Shown here: in pieces, positions 38,771 to 50,092 of the stretch | How the letters are laid out: every line of letters begins with the position of its first letter | Numbering within the stretch: the stretch's first letter is position 1 | Assembly: GCA_020740775.1 (NCBI GenBank) | Contig: JAHEWK010000010.1 | Location: 1,798,001 to 1,862,000, forward strand | Direction of reading: 5' to 3' | Source of the DNA: Ilyonectria destructans | Lineage: Eukaryota > Ascomycota > Sordariomycetes > Hypocreales > Nectriaceae | DNA length: 64,000 nt | Notes under the pieces: model-generated | Database searches by the model: none | Seen by the model: the letters and a program-made list of their open reading frames with translations, nothing else | What the model was told of the DNA's origin: nothing | Made by a program: the position numbers and the translations under genes

Positions 38771-40478
38771 ATGGCTGGCTCCCTCGTCTCCGCTTGGTCC
38801 AGTCCCCTCCCCTCCCTCCTCCCCGTGGCAGACCCCCCAGCCGCCAAAGATGACCGCGAAAGGTAATTTACGTGATGGCTTCGGCTCAGTTCGTGCACTG
38901 TCCACCGCAAGGAATTTATTCTTACCCATCTCTGTTAGTTCTGAAGCAGCCCCAGTAGCTGTCCTTCCTCCGCCTCCACCCGCCGTCCAGTATGGGTTTG
39001 GAAGCCCGTTAAACACCCACAAGGAGGCCAAGTACTTTATGCACTTCATCCGCAACCTAGCCTCGTGGGTATGGCCGCCCCTCTTTATCCTTGGCACATT
39101 GAACTCGAATAACGTCAATTTCTAGTTCGACACATGCGATCCGGCACGCCACTTTGGCATCGAGGTGCCCAAGCGCGCTCATCACCTGCCCCTGCTGGCA
39201 TACTCCATCCTGGCCTTCTCGGCCCGCCAGCTGAGTTTGACGACGGGCGTCGATGACGGCAGCCACAGCTCATACTATAGCCATGCGCTCCGGATACTCA
39301 TTCCTATCTTCGACGACCCCAACGAGGCTATGAACGAAAATGTTTTGGCCGGCATCGTGATACTACGTTCGTATGAGGAAATGTTTGGTAATTACGGACT
39401 ACTAGCCTCCAATCACGATCCAATGCTTACGCGTGTTAGAGGGCGACGTCAACACCCACCTCACAGGCAGCTCTCGCCTCCTCAACTCCGAATCCCGATT
39501 CATCGCCCGGGGCGGTCTCGGAGAGGCTGCGAGCTGGGTTGTGCTCCGCCAAGACCTCTACGTGTGCTTGACCAGGTCGTTGCCGCTGCGGATTAGTTTG
39601 GACGGGTATAGGCACTCGTCAGCGTTCATCGACACCAATGATCATGCACTAGCGAATCGAGCAGTCTTTATTTGCGGCCGGGCAGTAATGTATGCAATGG
39701 GACCAGACTCGACTCTCGATCCCAACGTCTGGGACGAGCTGGACAGAGACATGAAAAACTGGTTTCAGTCAACGCCATGGAGATTCCTCTCCCACACAGC
39801 AGAGCCATCGGCAATCAACAACGACACCGACACAGCCTTTCCCACCCTCTGGATGCCCCGAAGGGTGCAGGGTAGGTTCAGCCTTGCCGTCCCCGAGTCT
39901 CCAAAACAAGTCACTTACTCCGAATTTTAGTCCTGGGCTACCAGCATTACTATCTCGCTAGGATGATCCTCGACATGTTCCACCCCAAGCTCTGGAAGCC
40001 AAGCTTCGAGGCGTTCCGCAGTCGTGCGCTCACACAGGTAAGTCGTTCCGGGTTGGGGTTGACAACGCGTGCTCACGGCGAGAACTCCAGGACCGCGTGC
40101 GCGAGTCTCTGCGCATCCTGCTTGGCTTGACGGTGAGCAACTCGGGCGACGCGACCATCAACTTCACCGCACACCACACACTGCACGCCTGTAAGTCCAG
40201 ATTGCCCCCCTCACCACCCCCGTAGCGCAAGAGCTAACGTCCTGCGCGACTCAGTCGGCGGCTTCCTTAGAGACACGCAGGAACACGAAGAGGTTCTCCG
40301 ATTCCTGCAGTACATGACGCAGACCATGGGCTGGCCGACGCTGGGCTTGGCGGACAAGCTACGCGAACAGTGGCACCAGGGAAAGCGGAGCCCGGGGAAC
40401 GCGAGCATTTCTCCGCATGGCCGGGGCGAGAGAGAGCAACAAGCTCCGCAATCTGGGGTCTGGGGATCCGGGGGATGA
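38771..40478 (+). CDS. Fungal-specific transcription-factor-domain protein lacking a zinc cluster
   Basis: Exons 38771-38862, 38939-39068, 39126-39387, 39440-39871, 39931-40037, 40091-40190 and 40255-40478 encode 448 residues. The body matches the C-terminal regulatory domain of Zn2Cys6 proteins of the Moc3-like type: WFDTCDPARHFGIEVPKRAHHLPLLAYSILAFSARQL, AGIVILRSYEEM, GEAASWVVLRQDLYVCL, LGYQHYYLARMIL, LGLTVSN. No Cys cluster precedes it; the N-terminus is only a short Pro-rich segment. It may dimerise with or titrate a DNA-binding partner. The C-terminus is uncertain: a plus-strand stretch at about 40630-40720 (SHPEIVAEWTKTDFFAESIL) could be a further exon. Confidence 0.8.
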
Positions 40479-40964
40479 CATGGAAGGGCTTGTACTTGTA
40501 CTACATACTAATTACGCAGTGCCATGTACGTAGAAGGGTGTGGAAATCGGGGGCAGGCAGGCTAATCAAGGACTAATGCGCCTGAATCAGGATGCCAACT
40601 CCAACTTACTGCCGAGTGCTACCGCGTGAATAGTGTGGGGGAGCCATCCGGAGATAGTTGCCGAATGGACCAAGACGGACTTCTTCGCCGAATCCATCCT
40701 GCAACTAGAAGTCGCCCCCTGCTCGTCCTCGCCGCCTTCTCCACACGCTCCTCCACCCCCAGCTTCTGGCCGCGCCCCGGGAACAAGTCCGTCTCCAACG
40801 CGTGTATATCATGACCTCCAAAGCCCATGCCACCCCGGTATTCGTATCGCCATCGCCCTGCTCGTCGACATCATCCCACCGGCAGAAACAAGGATTTGGC
40901 CCGTCCCCTGCCCCGAGCAATCGCGATATTTTAATCGTTGTACTTTGTCGTATTTGCCATCATT
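40479..40964. other. Intergenic upstream of P450 reductase
   Basis: 486 bp. May contain a last exon of the preceding gene (see that entry). Otherwise the promoter and leader of the reductase gene. Confidence 0.4.
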
Positions 40965-43130
40965 ATGAACACTCTTTCTCGCGAGGCCACCCTCGATGCC
41001 GTCGGCCAGATCTTGGGCCGTATTGGCCCGACCTCATATCTCGACACCCTTGCCTTGGCAACTGTTGGGTTGGTGTCCGGTGCCTACGTCCTGGTCGACC
41101 AGATCTGGGGCAAGCCGGACCCTTACAATTACATCTTCTATGAGCGGCCGCAAGAGGCCGATGGCGCTGCGCTCGCAGCTAACCAGACGACTCGCAACAT
41201 TGCGGACCGCATGGAAGAGCTTGTGAGTATTTGATTATATGAAGTCCTTTGATTTTCCAGACTAATTTTAGTCTAGGGCAAACAAGCCGTCGTCTTCTGG
41301 GGCTCGCAGTCCGGCACTGGCGAAGCCTTCGCAAGTCGTCTGGTTCGAGAGCTAGCCCAGCGCTTCCGCCTCGAAGCCATGGCCGCTGACCTCTCCGACT
41401 TTGACCCTGAGACCATTGCCCTGATTCCCACGTCCAAGGTCGCCATCTTCATCCTGTCAACCTATGGCGAGGGCGACCCCAGCGACAACGCTGCGCAGTT
41501 CTGGGAATGGGCCACCAAGCTCAAGGAGACGCCCCTCCAGCAGCTGAAATACGCCGCCTTTGGGCTGGGAAACAGCAACTACCAGTACTACAACCGCGTT
41601 GTCGACTTGGTTGATGAGTCTCTTATTCGGGCTGGTGCCTCGATGCTTTTGCCCGTTGGTCGCGCCGACGACGCTCTTGGCTCCACCGAGGAAGACTTCC
41701 TCACCTGGAAGAACGAGTTGTACAACTTCTGCCGCCAGGAGCTTCACCTGGAGGAGCAAGCTGCCAAGTATGAGCCAGCAATTGAAGCCTACCACGACGA
41801 GTCGCTTGACATTATCGATCTCTTCCACGGCGAGCCAGCTGCCCACAAGACTGTCAGCGGCGAGAGCTCCATCGGCGCCGTCAAGATCCTCAAGTCTTAC
41901 GAACTCTTCAACTCCACTACTCGAAACTGCCTGCATATGGACATCGACCTGTCCGAGCACCCCGAATGGACTTACAAGACCGGCGACCACCTGGCCATCT
42001 GGCCCGTCAACCCCGACCAGGAAGTCGAGCGTCTGATGCGCGTCTTTGGCCTTTCTGAGCGTCGCGATGTGCCCCTGTGCTTTAGATCGCTGGATTCGGC
42101 CGTCAGCGTCCCTATCCCATCTCCCACCACCACTACAGCCCTTTTCCGCTACTACGTGGAAATCTGCGCCGCTGTGTCTCGCGAGACCGTGGCCAGCCTC
42201 ATCGAGTTTGCGCCCTCGGAGAACGCCAAGAAGTTCTTGACGGAACTTTACTCGTCCAAGGAGGCTTACTCGGTCTTTTTGGCTCGCGAACACGTTACAC
42301 TTGGAAAGTTGCTTGAGATGGCTGCGGGCCCAGATCAAGTCTGGTCCAGCGTGCCGCTGTCCTACCTAGTCGAGACTCTGCCTCGCACTCGACCTCGTTA
42401 TTACTCTGTTTCCTCTTCCAGCGTTCTCTCCCCCCGAGTCGCAGCCGTCACTGCACTCGTCTCCAACACGGAGCTGTCTGGCGAGACTCCTATTCCGGGT
42501 CTTACTACCAACTACCTCTTGGCTCTCTCCGAGTCACTCAACTCGGAATCGCGACCTCATCCTCAGGGCTTCTCCTACGAGCTCGAGGGACCTTCCAAGG
42601 AGTTGGAAGGTGCCAAGATCTTTGCTCAACTGCGCCGATCCACATTTAAGCTGCCCGCTCTGGCGTCCACTCCGCTGATCATGGCCGCCGCAGGTACTGG
42701 AATTGCTCCATTCCGGGCCTTCATCGCCGAGAGGTTGCGTCTCAAGACCATGGGCCGCAAGATCGGAGAAATGGTTCTCTTCTTTGGCTGCCGCCACACC
42801 GAAGAGGACTACATCTACCGGACAGAGCTGGAGCAGATGGAGCAAGAGTCCGAGGGCAAGCTCCGCATCGTCACGGCCTTCTCGCGAGTCAGCGGCCAGA
42901 AGAAGACGTATGTCCAGGACAAGATGCAAGGCCTGAGCAGCGACGTCTCGCGGCTGCTTGCCGAAGACGCCACCCTGTATATTTGTGGAAGGGCGAGCAT
43001 GGCCAGAGAGATTGGCAAGACTGTCAGTGCCATGGTTGGAAAGGACAAGGAATGGACGCAGTCTCAGGCTCAAGACTGGGCTGCTTCCATGAAGCGCGGC
43101 CGAAAGTGGCAGGAGGATGTTTGGGGTTAG
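40965..43130 (+). CDS. NADPH-cytochrome P450 reductase (CPR)
   Basis: Exons 40965-41222 and 41277-43130 encode 703 residues, the normal CPR length. An N-terminal membrane anchor (about residues 20-40, LALATVGLVSGAYVLV) tethers it to the ER. The flavodoxin-like FMN domain has GSQSGTGEAFA, STYGEGDPSDNA and FGLGNSNYQYYN. The FAD domain has RPRYYSVSSS, and the NADPH domain has AAGTGIAPFRAF, FGCRHTEEDYIYR and YICGRASMAREI, ending in W at the last-but-one position (DVWG), as CPRs do. It passes electrons from NADPH to microsomal P450s. A P450 gene lies 3.6 kb downstream with only one gene between. It is probably an accessory, cluster-dedicated copy rather than the housekeeping CPR; that is inference. 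Confidence 0.95.
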
Positions 43131-43661
43131 ACATAGATCTTTGTTTGTTGCAAATAGAAGATGGTGATGGTCAACAAATTAGTGTTTATGATAGATGAAA
43201 AGATGGCAGGGACTAATACTTGTGACTTGTGCTAAGCAGGGAATGGCTAGAATGAATTTATTGATGTTGACAAAAAGAAATCTGTATGGAGAAGTTCTTT
43301 TTTCGTTGCCACAAAAAAGCGAGTTGAAGCAAATGTTTGCGCAAAGAAAGAACAAAGATGACAAGCCAGCTAGCAAGATGGAAAAATCTACAATGTAGAG
43401 CCGACAATTTACCTCATGTACTACGATAAAAGAACATGGGTGGCGTTCTTACCATGTATTTTTTTATTAAAATAATGCAGGGATCACACAAAGAAGGAAT
43501 GGAAACATTGTTGGGATGGATTTTTATAGTTTGACATACTGAAGATCAACTTCTCATTTCATTTGATGACCATCCCCATGCCTCTAATAAATGTTTTTGT
43601 CTACGAATTCTCATGTTAATGAATTTAAAAAATGACAAGCGTATCAAGAAGATTAGTTGAC
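43131..43661. terminator. Convergent 3' regions of CPR and ARCA-like gene
   Basis: 531 bp between two convergent stops, A/T-rich, holding both polyadenylation regions. Candidate A-rich signals occur around 43440-43480. No gene. Confidence 0.4.
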
Positions 43662-45956
43662 TTACGCAAGTCCTGTTGACAACCCGTACATGTTTGTCGT
43701 TTTGACTAGCACATCGAGGAGAGCATGTTGTTGATCTGAGTCGGTGAATCGATCACCAACCACGGAAATGGCCATACATGCAGTTCTAGACTGTTAGGGT
43801 AATATTCAATCAGTAGGTGTTTCACGGAACGTACATGTGCATTGGGTTAATATCGCTGATGGAATCGGCGATTCCACAGATAATCTCGAGGTCGTTCTTG
43901 GTTTGGGCCTATGGCGTCATCAACATCGGCTGCAGTCTCAAGTCCCAAAAAGGAAATGTTGGCCGTAGACAACTCACGTCAATCCAACGGGAGGCTTCTT
44001 GTCCCGCTCTGCAGAGCCTTGGAACCCGAGGGTCATGCACCACGAGCAGAATCCTGGCAAGGTGGAAATACTGCAAGCCGGCAGCCACGCAATCGTTCAA
44101 GAGCCAGATGTCGGGAAAGACTTCGCGTCCTTGCCGCCGCCGAATCATGACGGGAGTAAAGGAAGACGGGTTGGTCATCATCCAGGTGGAGGATGACTCG
44201 AGCAACCTGTCATATGTAGATGTGTTCTTGTCATCTCCGAAGCAGTACTGCACTGTGGCTAATAGTTCGACGAGCATCTTGTTTGCTCTGGCGCGGTCGT
44301 CTCTGCTTTCGGTTAGGCGATCGAGTCTGGAGCGGGCGACATCCATGGTTGGCGGTATTTGGTTCAAGACGGCTAGGAATAGTTCCTGTCTTAGCCTCGC
44401 CCACAGGACGTCATCATGAGATGTCTCGAGAGGCCTGGATGCAAGAGGGGACACTTGAGGCTTTGAGGTGGTAAACTGGGCGACGGCGGAATCTGAGGCG
44501 GTGCCTGAGATAGATGAAAGTGATTAGAAAGTATTTAGAAGTTCTGGAAACAACAGAGGCAATTGCAGGTAGTTGGGCGGATTGGGTTGGCTCTGGGCAT
44601 AATTATAATGGATGCATGTACGTGCAAGAATTCCTTACCATCCATGTTTAAGATGAAATGATGCAAAAGCAGAGCAACGTCTAGAGAATCATCGTCCATG
44701 CCCGCCAAGGCAAGTTGCTCTAAATTCACATCAAGCTTGGCCGACCGCTGCGGCTCCCTCCTGGTGGCATTGGAGTGCCACGCAGACACGGCGAGGATGA
44801 GCTCGAGCAGAGGAGAGCTCAGCGTGGCCTGGGACGGTATCCGCTCGGTAAAGTACTTGTTAGGGTCATAAGAATCAAACGCCGGGCCGATGTTCCTCAC
44901 GTAGTAGCGGAACAGGTCGGCCTTGCCGCGCTCGTTGAGCGGGGCACTCGAGACTTCGAGGCGTGGCGACGCGCCGTACTGCAGGATGGAGTAGGGACTC
45001 AGGGTGCTGCGGCTTGCAAAGGAGTAGGCCTGGCGGTCGTCGTGGGATTGTTTAGAGAGGTCGTGACGTAGGGATGGGGGCGTGGTCATGGCCAGGAGGT
45101 GGTCTGATCGTTGCGGAGTGTCAAAGGTCTGTCTGGGAGTGTCTGCTGGGCGAGAGAAGCCCGCGGCCGAGCTGAAGGCGGCGTCGTCATCGGTGCTTCT
45201 CACGGCGAGGGAGTCGATACCCCAGATGGCAGTTTTCAGCGCCTTGGCTGGGTCTGGAGCCGGGTCTGGAAGATGACCCGAACTCGAGTCAACTCCGCGG
45301 GTCGCCGGATGTCTCACGATGGGATCCTCATCGTCGTCGTCGTCGTCTTCGTAGCAGCGAGCAACCTCGAGGCTCTGATCGAGAAACTTGAGTTTCTTGC
45401 CGGACGTCTTGCACCAGACCTGGCTGTCCGAGAACTCGGGGCGCGTACCCCTGGACACGAGCAAGTCAGCGTTGTGGGATTTGGGTGTCGGCGGTGTGGG
45501 GGCAGCAGCAGCGCAGGGGAGAGGAGAGCAAAAGAGGAGAGAACAAAAGAGAGGAGAGGGAAGAGAGAGCCTCACCCCGGATTAGAATTGTGGCGGAACC
45601 TAACCCTGAGGCTCCTGTTGCACTGTATTCGTTTCTTGACGCACTGGGCGCAGGGTTTATCGCCGTCGCCTGTATGGAGGAGAGAGGGTAAGCCAATGGA
45701 CGTCATGAGAGGGTCAGCGCGGGATTTCTGCAACTCACACTTGAGATGTCTAAAAGCGAACCGATCATGTGAGCCAAGATTCTCGATCGATGAGAATTGC
45801 CTTGTCAGGGCAGAAATGGAAAGTGGACGGTTCGGACTACTCGCCTTGCACGGCAGTTCTCCCCAGAGTTAGCTAGACGCACTGGACAGGGTTGAGCCGG
45901 GATCAACTGGGGAATAATACCTCGCATCCAGGGCGTCTTGGACCTGTGGGCGGCAT
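43662..45956 (-). CDS. ARCA-like Zn2Cys6 transcription factor with micro-exons
   Basis: Proposed exons: 45956-45921, 45858-45845 (14 bp), 45749-45739 (11 bp), 45669-45576, 45450-44639, 44504-43978, 43908-43835 and 43785-43662, giving 563 residues in one frame. Only this plan assembles the complete zinc cluster, C-x2-C-x6-C-x5-C-x2-C-x6-C. Exon 1 gives the first Cys, the 14-bp exon the second, the exon 3/4 junction codon the third, and exon 4 the last three. Intron 2 would use a GC donor (AAG|GCGAGT). The linker ...VWCKTSGKKLKFLDQS and the block VLWARLRQELFLAVLNQIPP are typical of ARCA-like regulators of Fusarium and Colletotrichum. An Asp run follows the linker. It is divergent from the P450 (728-bp gap) and convergent with CPR, and probably regulates both. 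The 5' exons are the uncertain part. Confidence 0.8.
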
Positions 45957-46684
45957 GACGCAGAAGCCAGTAGTCGCTGCGAATTGCCCTATATCGTCCA
46001 GTATCACAGAAATCAACGTAGGATCATGTGGTGCTGCTCTGGGTCGTCGTCTGGGATGCTGGTTGCGGGTCGCTGCAGCGCCGGGGCGGGGGCTCTCGCG
46101 GTTTATATCCCTTTTCGACGCACAAGGAAATGTCTTGTTACAGGGGGCTTTAACTGGGGTTACAGGGGGTGGGGCCCGTGGAGGCGGGGTTGGTGCGGAG
46201 AGAAGGCCTAGAGACGCCCTGGAGGCTAGCGGCTGTTTTAGGGGCAGGGATGGCATTGTCTGGTTCGTTGGTCGCATCTCAGAAATGGAGTTGGCGATGC
46301 GCAATCCACATGTCATCCACATGAACCGCCACAAGGACTTGCGAGATGCCTCACGATGCGGGGGAGCCCAATTCTTGCCCTTCTCTCCCGTTTTGCTAGC
46401 GTCGCTAAATCCTTGCCCAATCTGGAATTCCTCATGGCGTCCCGAGAAGTCCGTTGGCACTGGTTGCGCCTAGTACTCACTCTCACTATCACCGCATATA
46501 AGACGCCAGGCGGCTCTTGTTCTCTACTACCAAGCCATTCACTCTCAGACTCTCTCTCAGACCTCCTCGCTAGGAGCAAGACACAACTATATCCCACAGC
46601 TTTGTTGCTGTCTTCATCTGTTTCTGCATCGCTTGTCTTTGTCTTCTGGCAACATCACAGGCCTATCAGCCGCACCTCGCCGCC
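45957..46684. promoter_or_regulatory. Divergent promoter, ARCA-like TF / cytochrome P450
   Basis: 728 bp between head-to-head starts. Contains G-rich tracts near 46140-46190 and CGG triplets. The ORFs seen on both strands here are low-complexity and unsupported. It is probably the control region for the TF and the P450. Confidence 0.5.
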
Positions 46685-48314
46685 ATGGAGTCGGTCGCAA
46701 CTCTGGGCAATGCCCCATATGCTGCCGCACTCGGCATCTTCCTCATCGGCTACTTTGTGCTTTACCCCATTGTTGTTTACTTTAGAGATGTCAAGGGTAA
46801 ACCACTTACAATCTCTTACCGAAACCCTCTGCTAACTCATCTCAGGCATGCGTCGTTTCCCCAACATGTCCACCTTCTCCGGCATGTCAGCTCTACCCTT
46901 CATGTTCCTCGCCCAGGGCGGAGCTCGCTCTACTCATCTCGCCAAGCTGCACAAGAAGGAACCCATCCTCCGGACCGGCCCCAATTCGCTGTCCTTTGGC
47001 AGCGTCAAGGCCATCAAGGACATCTACGGCCACGGCACGCCCTGCATCAAGGACGAGTCGTACATCCTCACCGCCGGCTCGCACTTCAACCTGGCCGACG
47101 TTGTCGACAAGCCCGACCATGCCCGGAAGAGGAAGGTCTTGTCGTCGGCCTACGCCCTCAAGAACCTCGAGCGCTGGGAGTACAAGGTTGCCGACAAGGT
47201 CGCCCGCATGATTGCCCAGTTCGACAAGCGATGCACCGCTCCTCTGCCCAAGGGCGTCAAGTACCCCAGTGCTGAGGACCTCACCGTCGACTTCCGCGCC
47301 TGGACAAACTTCTTCTCCCTCGATGCCATCGCCGATATTGGTCTCTCCGAGCGGTTGGGTCTCCTTGACCAGGGCCATGACCGTGTCGTTGCCCAGGAAA
47401 AGGACGGTTCGCTGTTCGAGACGAACCTTCGCCAGTGCCTTTATCCTACCGCTCGCAAGCAGGCCCATCTCCTCTGGAGCTACCAGAACTACAAGCTGCT
47501 CGACAAGATCTCCAACGTCATCCCCTACTACCGAAAGATGTCCGAGTCTAGCCGAGGCTGGGACGCCATTGTCCTGCGCCGCGCCAGCATCCGTCTGGAG
47601 CGATACCGTGCGGGCGAGAAGCTCGACGACTTCTTCCACGCCCTGATGGAGGACAAGAACGGCCACCCCCACAACCTCGAGTGGGGCGAGATTGTTGCCG
47701 AGATCAACATCATGATGAACGCCGGCAGTGTCACCACCGCCATCGCCCTCGCCAACGTCATGTACCAGCTCCTGCTCAACCCTGATATTCTCGCCACCCT
47801 GCAAAAGGAGATTGACTCTGTCCTCGAGCCCGAGGAGGTTGTTGCCCCCTACGACAAGATCAAACATCTTCCCTACCTCCGAGCCTGTCTTGACGAGTCC
47901 CTGCGCCTTTTTCCTCCTACTCCCCAAGGTCTTGCCCGCGAGACCCCCGCTGAAGGCTTGAACATCATGGGCCAGTATGTCCCCGGAAAAACTACCGTCG
48001 CCGTGTCTTCACTGGTTGCGCACCGCGACGAGTCTGTGTACCCCAACGCCGAAAAGTACATCCCTGAGCGATTCATTGGCGACAAGGGCAAGGAGCTCCA
48101 ATCGTACTTCCTTTCGTTCTCTGCGGGTGCTAGAGGCTGCATTGGCCGTAACATCTCCTACCTGGAGCAGACCGTGTGCCTTGCCTCTGTGGTCCGCAGA
48201 TATAACTTTGCCCTTGCTGAGGGTTTTGAGCTGAAGAGGGAGGAGACGATGAACCACATTCTCGGAGAGATGCCCGTCAAGGTCTGGCGGAGGGACCTCG
48301 TCGTGGAGAACTGA
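46685..48314 (+). CDS. Cytochrome P450, benzoate-4-monooxygenase-like
   Basis: Exons 46685-46796 and 46846-48314 encode 526 residues. An N-terminal membrane anchor (about residues 10-30, AALGIFLIGYFVLYPIVVYF) places it on the ER. P450 signatures are intact: I-helix MMNAGSVTTA (Thr present; the usual acidic residue before it is Val), K-helix ExxR in DESLR, PERF region, and haem loop FSAGARGCIGR with the axial Cys. Sequences of this type are commonly annotated benzoate 4-monooxygenase, e.g. RTGPNSLSFGSVKAIKDIYGH and CIGRNISYLEQTV, but activity on benzoate is not shown by motif. A dedicated reductase (40965) and divergent regulator suggest inducible oxidation of an aromatic or other xenobiotic compound. 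Confidence 0.9.
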
Positions 48315-48938
48315 TAACTGCAAAATGACTGATTTGATAAAACGAACATGGGAACGACATGTCATATTAGAAGCGATGAAGAATAGGGGAGTATAGAAAG
48401 GAACTCCAATCTAGGGTTGGGCAAATTGCCATATTGAAATAGCATCAACAACAAAGAACCATAATCCCTCACTCTGGAGCACAGAGTATGCATCACGAGT
48501 CTGGAAACAAAACCGTGACCAACATAGTTATGGAATAAACCCCGAAGAACTGATGTCAGAATAACATTGGTCCGTCCAGGCCGGTTGGACAGCCCTAAGC
48601 TCCCCGTGACCAGTTCAAACCCCCTAGTCTGGAACCGCTGGATCATGCAGCATGGATATCGCTGGTAAAGTGCATTTTCCAACAGATTTCATCGGCAAGC
48701 TAAGCGCTGCGGCGTTTGTACGTGTGCAGAAAGCCCGCAGGATTAACCCACAGAGCTCGTCTCGTCCCCATCTCCCCACTTAGAACGGACTAACTGCCCA
48801 TGCGATGCAATGTTACGGGGCTCAGTACACGTGATAGACTTGCTTTGATCTCTCAGATAGACAATGAATATCTTCCTCGCTGAAGGAATTGCTTTTAGAC
48901 CCAGAACATCCTTCAAAGATCTATCCTCTCCGTCCCCA
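48315..48938. other. Convergent intergenic, P450 and pectate lyase 3' flanks
   Basis: 624 bp, no supported gene. A minus-strand ORF at 48362-48682 has no domain. Confidence 0.45.
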
Positions 48939-50092
48939 CTACCTAATCTTGCCCACACCAGCACCAGCCTTGCAGACTTTGGCAACTAGTGTCAGTGGCG
49001 TCAACTGGTACTTGTAGCTCGTCTTGTAGAAAGTTCCGACCTGGGTGATGTTAATTTTGGCCGAGCCCCAGTCGTTCTCTGCGTCAACGTCAGCTATCGT
49101 CTCCCTTCGAATGAAGTAGGGATCCACATACGCGCACCAAGGTTCGCATAACCGTCCAATTCTTCATCACCGCATACGCAAGTGTTTGGAGAGTCCATTG
49201 GGATCACCAGGCCGTATGTGCTGAGCGCCTCGGTCGTGTTGCCGCGGAAAACGTTTCCCTCGACGAGCACCTGGTTGTCGGACCGGCTGTGAATTGCCTG
49301 GTACAGGAAGTCTTCGTACAAGTTGTTGTAGATGTGCTGATGGCCGAAACGACCGGCGGGACCGCGAGTGCCCTCGTTTCTCCAATAGTTGTGGTGATAC
49401 GTCACGTGGAGATGTCCGAAGTCGGTACCGCGGAGTGTGTCGTCGTTTCCGACAAGCGATGACTTCCAGTGGTCATGGAAGTAGTTCCACGAGACTGTCA
49501 CCCAGTCAGATGCGCGAATGATATCGACTTGGCCATCCTAAATATTGTTAGCCAACGACTCTGAAGAAGCTCTACTATTGAGGAAAGTGGTGGTAGCGGA
49601 GAAGAAGACCATAATCGAACTTACATAGTAGTCAGGTCCTTTGGTGATATCCGAGGTAAACTCGTTGTGGTCAATCCAAACGCGAGTGCTGTTGCGGATG
49701 GTGATGCAGTCATTGTCGAGGATATGGCTAATCTTCAAGTTCTGCACAATGACATTGTCGCCGTTGTAGATGTTCAATCCGTGGCCAGCGATCTGGGCCG
49801 ACGATCCCACTCCAATGATGGACTTGTTGGGGCCGATGGCGAGGCGCGCGATCAGAGTGATCTTGCCCTTGATCTTGACAATCCTTGGCATAGTGCCAGA
49901 CACAGCCGCTACTAGCTGGTCGGCCGTCGAGACATAGACGGTGTGGCCACCCTGGCCGCCAATAGTCTTGCCGAGGGGATTGTGTTTGGCGTAGCCCTCG
50001 ATGCCCCAGGTAGCCACGTCCAGGTACTCCTTGGGGAATGCAGAGCTCAGGCTGACAAGGCCGAAGAGGAGGAAAGCTACGTTGAGCTTCAT
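48939..50092 (-). CDS. Secreted pectate lyase, polysaccharide lyase family 1
   Basis: Exons 50092-49625, 49537-49132 and 49078-48939 encode 337 residues. A signal peptide (MKLNVAFLLFGLVSLSSA, cleavage near FPKEY) directs secretion. The right-handed beta-helix has PL1 landmarks: GGHTVYVSTADQLVAAV, GPNKSIIGVG, NIYNGDNVIVQNLKIS, the calcium region DNDCITIRNSTRVWIDHNEF, DGQVDIIRASDWVTVSWNYF, and VTYHHNYWRNEGTRGPAGRFGHQHIYNNLY with the catalytic Arg in the R(G)P-R-R zone. It cleaves polygalacturonate by beta-elimination in plant cell walls. Four potential glycosylation sites occur. The gene is collinear with, but distant from, the SDR at 51368, and there is no adjacent regulator. Confidence 0.93.

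Noticed and set aside
41457..42338. 293-codon minus-strand ORF
   Set aside because: Antisense shadow of the P450 reductase, whose motifs on the plus strand are unmistakable.
45466..45771. Alternative start for the ARCA-like protein at MIGSLLDISS (45766)
   Set aside because: It reads exon 4 in a frame that lacks all zinc-cluster cysteines and fails to join the next exon.
45903..46460. 185-codon minus-strand ORF and the plus-strand ORF 45892-46473
   Set aside because: Low-complexity frames in the divergent promoter. Only the first exon of the ARCA-like gene (45956-45921) is supported here.
46893..47927. 344-codon minus-strand ORF
   Set aside because: Lies wholly antisense to the P450; its Val/Gly/Leu/Glu-rich content is the mirror of GC-rich codons, with no domain.
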